DNA of 64,000 bases. It comes from Mariannaea sp. PMI_226 (taxonomy: Eukaryota; Ascomycota; Sordariomycetes; Hypocreales; Nectriaceae). The DNA is taken from NCBI GenBank assembly GCA_024336345.1, contig JANFOG010000001.1, positions 2,294,001 to 2,358,000 of the forward strand, in the 5' to 3' direction. Position numbers and translations under genes: made by a program. The notes beneath the pieces are model-generated. The model was not told the DNA's origin, searched no databases, and was given only the letters and a program-made list of their open reading frames with translations. Numbering within the stretch: position 1 is the stretch's first letter; every line of letters begins with the position of its first letter. This document shows, piece after piece, positions 58,728 to 64,000 of this stretch.

Positions 58728-61051
58728 ATGGCGACCAAAGCGAACTCTCTGAGGGATCGCCAAATAGGTATGAACATGAGAAAAAAATACTTGGCAAGGT
58801 CATTATGCTAACCATTGCCACAGCCTCCCTCAGAAAGATCCTCAATCTTAATGAGACGGTCGAATCCAATGACACCGACGAAGTCCAAGCCAATGGACTG
58901 CTCGCTCCAGTTGCCCCAATCCTCGACGCTGATGGCAATCCCATTTGGAAGATACTCGTCTTTGACGACCTTGGCCGAGATGTAATCAGTAGCGTAATGC
59001 GCGTCAGCGACCTTCGCGCAATGGGAGTCACAATGCACATGTATGACTACTCCATGTTGAAAGCTCACTAGTCGATGCTAATGTCTATCATAGGCACATT
59101 GGAGCCGCCAGACACCCGATCCCCGACGTCCCAGTTATTTATCTTCTCGAGCCGAATACAAAGAACCTCCAAAACATCACAGCCGATTTGCAGAAGGGTC
59201 TCTATTCCCCCGCTTACATCAATTTCCTTTCCTCACTTCCTCGAGTGTTGCTTGAGGACTTTGCGGCGCAAACCGCCACTGCTGGTACATCAGAACAGAT
59301 CGCGCAGCTATACGATCAATACCTCAACTTTATTGTCGCGGAGCCAGATCTTTTTAGTTTGGGAATGCAGGACGAGCATACATATTGGGCATTGAACAGC
59401 GCAACAACCAATGACGCAGAACTCGACCGCGTGATAGACAAAGTTGTGAGCGGTCTCTTCAGTGTCGTAGTGACCATGGGTAAGTGCGCTTCCACGATAC
59501 GCAACGCGCGACAAGGCTAACTTCTCGGCAGGAGTCATCCCTGTCATCCGATGCCCCAAAGGGGCTGCCGCAGAATTGGTAGCCACTCGTCTCGACCGCA
59601 AGCTTCGGGATCATATCCTCAACTCCAAGGACAACCTATTCTCAGCCTCTCGACCAGTCGCCTCAGCGGGCACACCCTCATCCCGACCAGTCCTCATCCT
59701 TCTCGACCGAAATGTTGATTTGATACCTATGTTGTCGCACTCATGGACGTACCAATCCCTAGTCCACGATGTGCTCAACATGAAGCTGAACAGAATCACG
59801 ATCGAGACACCTTCAGAGGATGGTAAACCGGCTCAGAAGAAGGCCTACGATTTGAGCGCAAACGATTTTTTCTGGGCGAAGAATGCGGGTGTTCCCTTTC
59901 CTCAAGTTGCGGAGGACATCGATGCCGAGTTGACTAAATACAAAGAGGACACCTCGTCAATTACAAGGAAAACGGGAGTTTCTAATCTGGAGGACCTGCA
60001 GAATGATACAAGTGCCAGTGCTCAACACCTGAAGGCGGCAATAACGTTACTGCCGGAGATGCGAGAACGCAAGGGCGTTTTAGACATGCACATGAACATT
60101 CTGGCTGCCTTGTTGGGCGGCATCAAGGATCGTCAGCTCGATAACTACTTCCAAATGGAAGAAAATATTTCGAAGCAAACCAAGGCCCAGGTTATGGAAA
60201 TTATCAAGGACGAGAATAAGGGAACTGAGCCTGTTGACAAGTTGCGTCTCTTCGTCATCTGGTTCCTCAGCATGGAGCAAGATGTCAACCGAGCAGACTT
60301 TGAAGGCTTCGAAAAGGTCCTCGCTGAGGCTGGTGCAGATGTCTCATGTCTGCCCTATGTTCGACAGTAAGTTTGGTAACTAACGTTCGATCTCCCTGCC
60401 ACTGACAACAAGAACAGGGTTCGCGCGACGACGAAAATGACACAGCTCGCCACTATCAACAGCAGTACCGCCCAGCCAGCTCAGACTACTGATTTATTTG
60501 GTCGATTCTCCTCCATGTCTTCTCGTCTCACTGATCGTCTCAAGGAATCCGGTGTCCCTACAGGATTATCTTCTAACTTTGAATCTCTTGTCAGCGGCGT
60601 TAAGAATTTTCTACCTGCGGATCGCGATCTTACAGTGACCAAGATTGTGGAGTCCATCATGGACCCTTCAGCTGCCTCTTCTTCGGCTATCGCAAAAACA
60701 GAACACTATCTCTACTTTGACCCGCGATCTGCCAATGCGCGCGGTACTATGCCACCTCCAAGCGCGGTGCGTGCTGGCGCAGGCTCAAACGCCCCCGGTG
60801 GGCTGCCTGGTTCCCAGGGACCTGGTCAGCAAGCCAGTTTTGGTCAGCGGAGGCAAGGGTTCAGCGACGCAGTTGTGTTCACTGTGGGCGGTGGTAGCAT
60901 GGACGAATATGGTAACTTGCAAGAGTGGGTGAACAGAACGGGAGGTGACCGGGCCAAGAAGAGAGTCGTTTATGGCAGTACAGAGCTAGTGAATGCAACG
61001 GAATTTATCAAGCAGGAGCTAGAGAGGCTAGGAAAGGAGGTTTCCTCATGA
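58728..61051 (+). CDS. SLY1: Sly1, SM-family protein of ER-Golgi transport
   Basis: Predicted 703-residue Sec1/Munc18 protein that binds the Golgi syntaxin Sed5 and promotes SNARE assembly in ER-Golgi traffic. Exons: 58728-58767, 58824-59040, 59094-59479, 59532-60366, 60418-61051 (704 codons; all GT/AG). Family features run along the chain: RDRQIASLRKILNLNE at the start, KILVFDDLGRDVISSVMRV, RHPIPDVPVIYLLEP, PVLILLDRNVDLIPMLSH(SWTYQ), HMNILAALLGGIKDRQLD, and a C-terminal VFTVGGGSMDEYGNLQEW. An internal Pro/Gly/Ala-rich insert (about 590-630) is not part of the fold. The start has a strong context (CCACCATGGC). This is an essential gene in yeasts and a reliable anchor for synteny. Confidence 0.95.
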
Positions 61052-62051
61052 GAATAGAGTCTCAGAGCCAATATAATAATAGGTGCCTCTGGAGGAAGCA
61101 AATCCAATGCAATGGCGTGACATTGAGAGATTTGTCCCGAGTCAGAATAGGCAGTCGCGCAAGTAATGGTCTTGTTCTCAATGATGGTCAAATGGTATAT
61201 CTAGTTGGTGTCTAGCAGACATTGAAACCCTTGGGGTTAGCCTTGAGGGAACGTGTAATCTCACACGTGCACATGCCTACAAGCCTTCGCTCAAAACTCC
61301 AATTTGCTGCGCTCTTTTACACAATATTTTTTCCAGGAGTGGATGGTGGACCTCACTCATTTGATTCCATAGTCTTCGAATATATTAAGAATCTAAAGAT
61401 ATCACGGTCGCCAGAATCTGTGACATTTGATTCACCAGCATTTGGTGGTCCTGGAGGTTGACCATTTGTAACATTGGTGATACACTTTTTCAATCGAGTT
61501 TTCTTGGCCCATAGCACCCAGATAAAGTTACAAAATAGCTAGAAGGAGAAAGGAAATCTATAAAGAACACATGTTCAATGAGGAAGAGTCAACACTACGA
61601 TCAATTTACAGGCCACACCTTATTCTCCTCTCCCGGCCAGATCCTGCTCTCTTACACAGGGTAGCAAGGTATGATAGTTCTCCGCCCAGATAGGGACGGA
61701 GTTGAGATAATCCGAGACCGGACCAACTCCAAACCATAGTCAACCACGCGACGTTCCCAGCACAGGCACGAGCGAGAGCTGCCAGTGGGCATCACGCTAC
61801 GTACCCGTAAGCCTCCAGCGACGAAGGCGGCAACGAAAACTCATTCCCTTCCCTTCATCACAGTCTCTCCCAACACCCTCGCGCATCGCCCAACTCGAGC
61901 CCCTCTTTGCATTTATCACGCGCCAACCGATTCCTCAACTCTAATCTCGTCCTTGACAATCCCTCATTTATCATATTCGGTCCTTTCACCATCGCGTCAC
62001 TCCTTAACCTACCCTACCCGAACCATCCATCGCCTCACGAGGCTCCAAGCC
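61052..62051. other. Intergenic region, promoter of iec3
   Basis: About 1 kb with the SLY1 3' region and the Iec3 promoter/leader (C-rich stretch 61840-62040). A frame from 61785 runs into the iec3 start; the family pattern begins only at the ATG at 62052. Confidence 0.55.
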
Positions 62052-63139
62052 ATGGACGAATCTCCCACCAAAACCGAAGGTGACGCGACGCGACATCGCG
62101 CCGGCTACAAGTCATGGAAGAAGAAGTATCGTAAGATGCGCATCACTTTTGATCAGAAGATGCATGATGGCGAAGAGCTGCATAAGCAGGAGGCCAAGGC
62201 CGCTGCCCTGGTCAAGCGCCTGGCCGTGGAAAACGAGTAGGCCCCCTTGACCCCTTCAGAGCTCCGCGCCCCAATTGCGCAGCTTTTTGTACTCATATTG
62301 ACTCTATGGCTCTTAGCCGGCTGTTGGATATTCTTTTCGAGGTCAACAATTCGCCCCAGATCCCTCCCGAAAAGCAGATTGACATCTCGCTGGACCCTTC
62401 ATCACGCATAAATTCCGCTGTCCTGGCAGTAGATCGCGACCGCGCAAGCCACAATAATAAAGCGACCAAGAAGTTCGAGGACCTCCTCAAAAACGTACCA
62501 CATTCATCATACACACAAGCCAAGGTGGCTCTTCCCTCCATTATCGACGAGCTGAAGGCCCCGGAAGGCGAATCGCATCCGGCTGACTTTCTGTCGGCTG
62601 ATGACATTGACAATTACATCTACGAAGTCGACCAGATTATCGATCCAGACAATCACTTCCCTACACTTGCCCCCCTTGCGCATCCCGAGAATAACCATGC
62701 CTCGCATCCCAATCTCAAGAACCCGACCAGCGTAACCAACTGGCTACGTAAACATGCGCCCAAGATCTTCCTTCAAGACGGAGAAACCCATAATGATACA
62801 GAAGACGGTGAGGGTGGTCACACCGGCGGGCGCAAATCGCGGGGAAGTCGTGGAGAGCGCGGCGGCCGTGCCAGTACAAGAGGAAAGCGTGCGAGCACTG
62901 CTGCTCGGTCATCGGCTGCAGACCGCGGCGACTGGGATGCTAGCATGGACGAGGACCCCGACTTTGCAGCCACACCTGTGGGCAGGGGAAAGCGCAAGAG
63001 GAATGAGGACGACACTGGATATAAGCCCAGAGGCTCATCAACCAGACCGACCAAGAAGAAGCGGAAAAGCGAAGTCGATGGCACCCCCAGCGTGCGCAAA
63101 TCTAAGAAAGAAGCGGCCGCTTCGGCCCGCGACGATTAG
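62052..63139 (+). CDS. iec3: INO80 chromatin-remodelling complex subunit Iec3
   Basis: Predicted 335-residue homologue of the fungal INO80 subunit Iec3. Two exons, 62052-62236 and 62317-63139 (336 codons). The N-terminal block YKSWKKKYRKMRITFDQKM, then a coiled stretch ending KRLAVENDRLLDILFEVN across the junction, is the mark of the family. The C-terminal third is basic and low-complexity (RGSRGERGGRASTRGKR; KRKRNED; PTKKKRKSE) with likely nuclear localisation signals. A longer N-terminal extension from 61785 is open but has the composition of a pyrimidine-rich leader, so the ATG at 62052 is preferred. Same orientation as SLY1, about 1 kb apart. Confidence 0.88.
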
Positions 63140-64000
63140 AGCCATCCATTGTATTCTTGATTCCTGCAGCGCCTCCCCAGCATCGACATAAATTTGGCTT
63201 CATACCCAACTGGCTATCAACGGCAGTGTTATGAACAAAAGAAAGTATGACTCCCACATTCGGATCTCGATGGCGCCGGAACATGTCCGTACATCCCTAC
63301 ATACATCAATCCACAAACGGCGGGTGGATCTCCGGCCACCCGGTACTCCAATGGGTTGGCACATCTCGGGGGCTGCCCGAGCCTCGGGTCTACGGGCATG
63401 TACCTTGATGCGGAGGGCACATGCTATTCAAGCATTCAGACACATAGTGGTCAGCTCTACTACCTGTCTAAGCCTCACAAACATGTCTTCGTAAAGAAGA
63501 AGAACCCACCGCTTGTATTGTATTATTATCATCAGTAATTTCTTCCTTATTTTTTCTTAACCTCTTCAGTTTCCTTGTCGAGTGAGTGTTGGGCAGGCGA
63601 GGACGGATTTGCTGCTGGGAGATGGCCGGGGAGGAAAAGGGGGGGAGGATACAACAACACCACATCTCATTGTGTGTCTGAAGACTTAGGATGGGGTAGA
63701 TGGAAAATCGGAAATGGATTGGACGGGAACATAGCAATATGCGTCAAACATAAAAACGCGAAATTAAGAGGCGTTTTGAAAGGAAAACAGACACCAGACA
63801 GCACCCACGTACGAGCACATACACACATACACAGCCCAGAAATATCTAGTTGCTCGATGCGCACAGTAAACAGTACATACATGTGAACTATATATCCAAC
63901 CATCCTTGATATCCAATAGCCTGGCTTCAAAACCTGCGTCCCCCTCCCTCAGCACACACGACTAACCGACTGGCGTTGGTCGTATGACTCCTTTCCCACG
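63140..64000. other. 3' flank to the window edge, no gene seen
   Basis: No coding region with recognisable features. Open frames on both strands are under 105 codons and have no family pattern. A gene beyond the edge may use part of this as its flank. Confidence 0.5.

Noticed and set aside
1..64000. CRISPR arrays, bacterial operons, riboswitches, rho-independent terminators
   Set aside because: The window is eukaryotic nuclear DNA with spliced genes; none of these structures is seen.

Overview
The window is nuclear DNA of a filamentous ascomycete (Pezizomycotina). The evidence is short phase-consistent introns of about 45-100 bp in most genes, families typical of these fungi (HET domain, salicylate-hydroxylase-like FAD monooxygenase, long-chain alcohol oxidase, Git3/CAR-type GPCR, INO80 subunit Iec3), and widely spaced genes with no operons. 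I lean to a Sordariomycete but cannot name a species. No rRNA, tRNA, CRISPR array or intact transposon was found.

Left and middle part (about 0.6-48 kb) is accessory and metabolic. In order: FAD monooxygenase (+), a small unnamed conserved protein (+), agmatine deiminase (-), a seven-helix GPCR (-), a gene-free stretch of about 5.5 kb, a monocarboxylate-type MFS transporter (+), an SGNH/GDSL esterase (-), a long-chain alcohol oxidase (+), an 83-residue three-exon protein (-), tandem alpha-like and beta-like succinyl-CoA ligase genes (+,+), a HET-domain gene (+), a small amidohydrolase-like remnant (+), a flavin amine oxidase (+), a Rieske-type oxygenase that lacks its Rieske cluster segment (+), a sucrose-type GPH transporter (+), a hexose-type MFS transporter (-), a cupin protein (-) and a damaged sedolisin-family peptidase gene (-).

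Right part (about 50-64 kb) is core cell machinery: translin (+), a very long PNUTS/Ppn1-like protein with a CCCH finger (-), the SM protein Sly1 (+) and the INO80 subunit Iec3 (+). The contrast suggests a conserved block on the right and a faster-evolving block on the left.

The observations most worth a second look are: (1) the oxygenase at 35.8-36.9 kb, which keeps the mononuclear-iron site but has lost the [2Fe-2S] ligands, behind a strong purine-rich, CCAAT-containing upstream region; (2) the tandem succinyl-CoA-ligase pair, where alpha keeps its phosphohistidine and beta has lost its ATP-grasp loop and metal ligands; (3) the sedolisin gene, which carries both a one-base frameshift and a catalytic Asp-to-Asn change. 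Exon borders were worked out by eye from frame, GT/AG signals and family conservation; where exon lengths are summed they give an intact frame unless stated.
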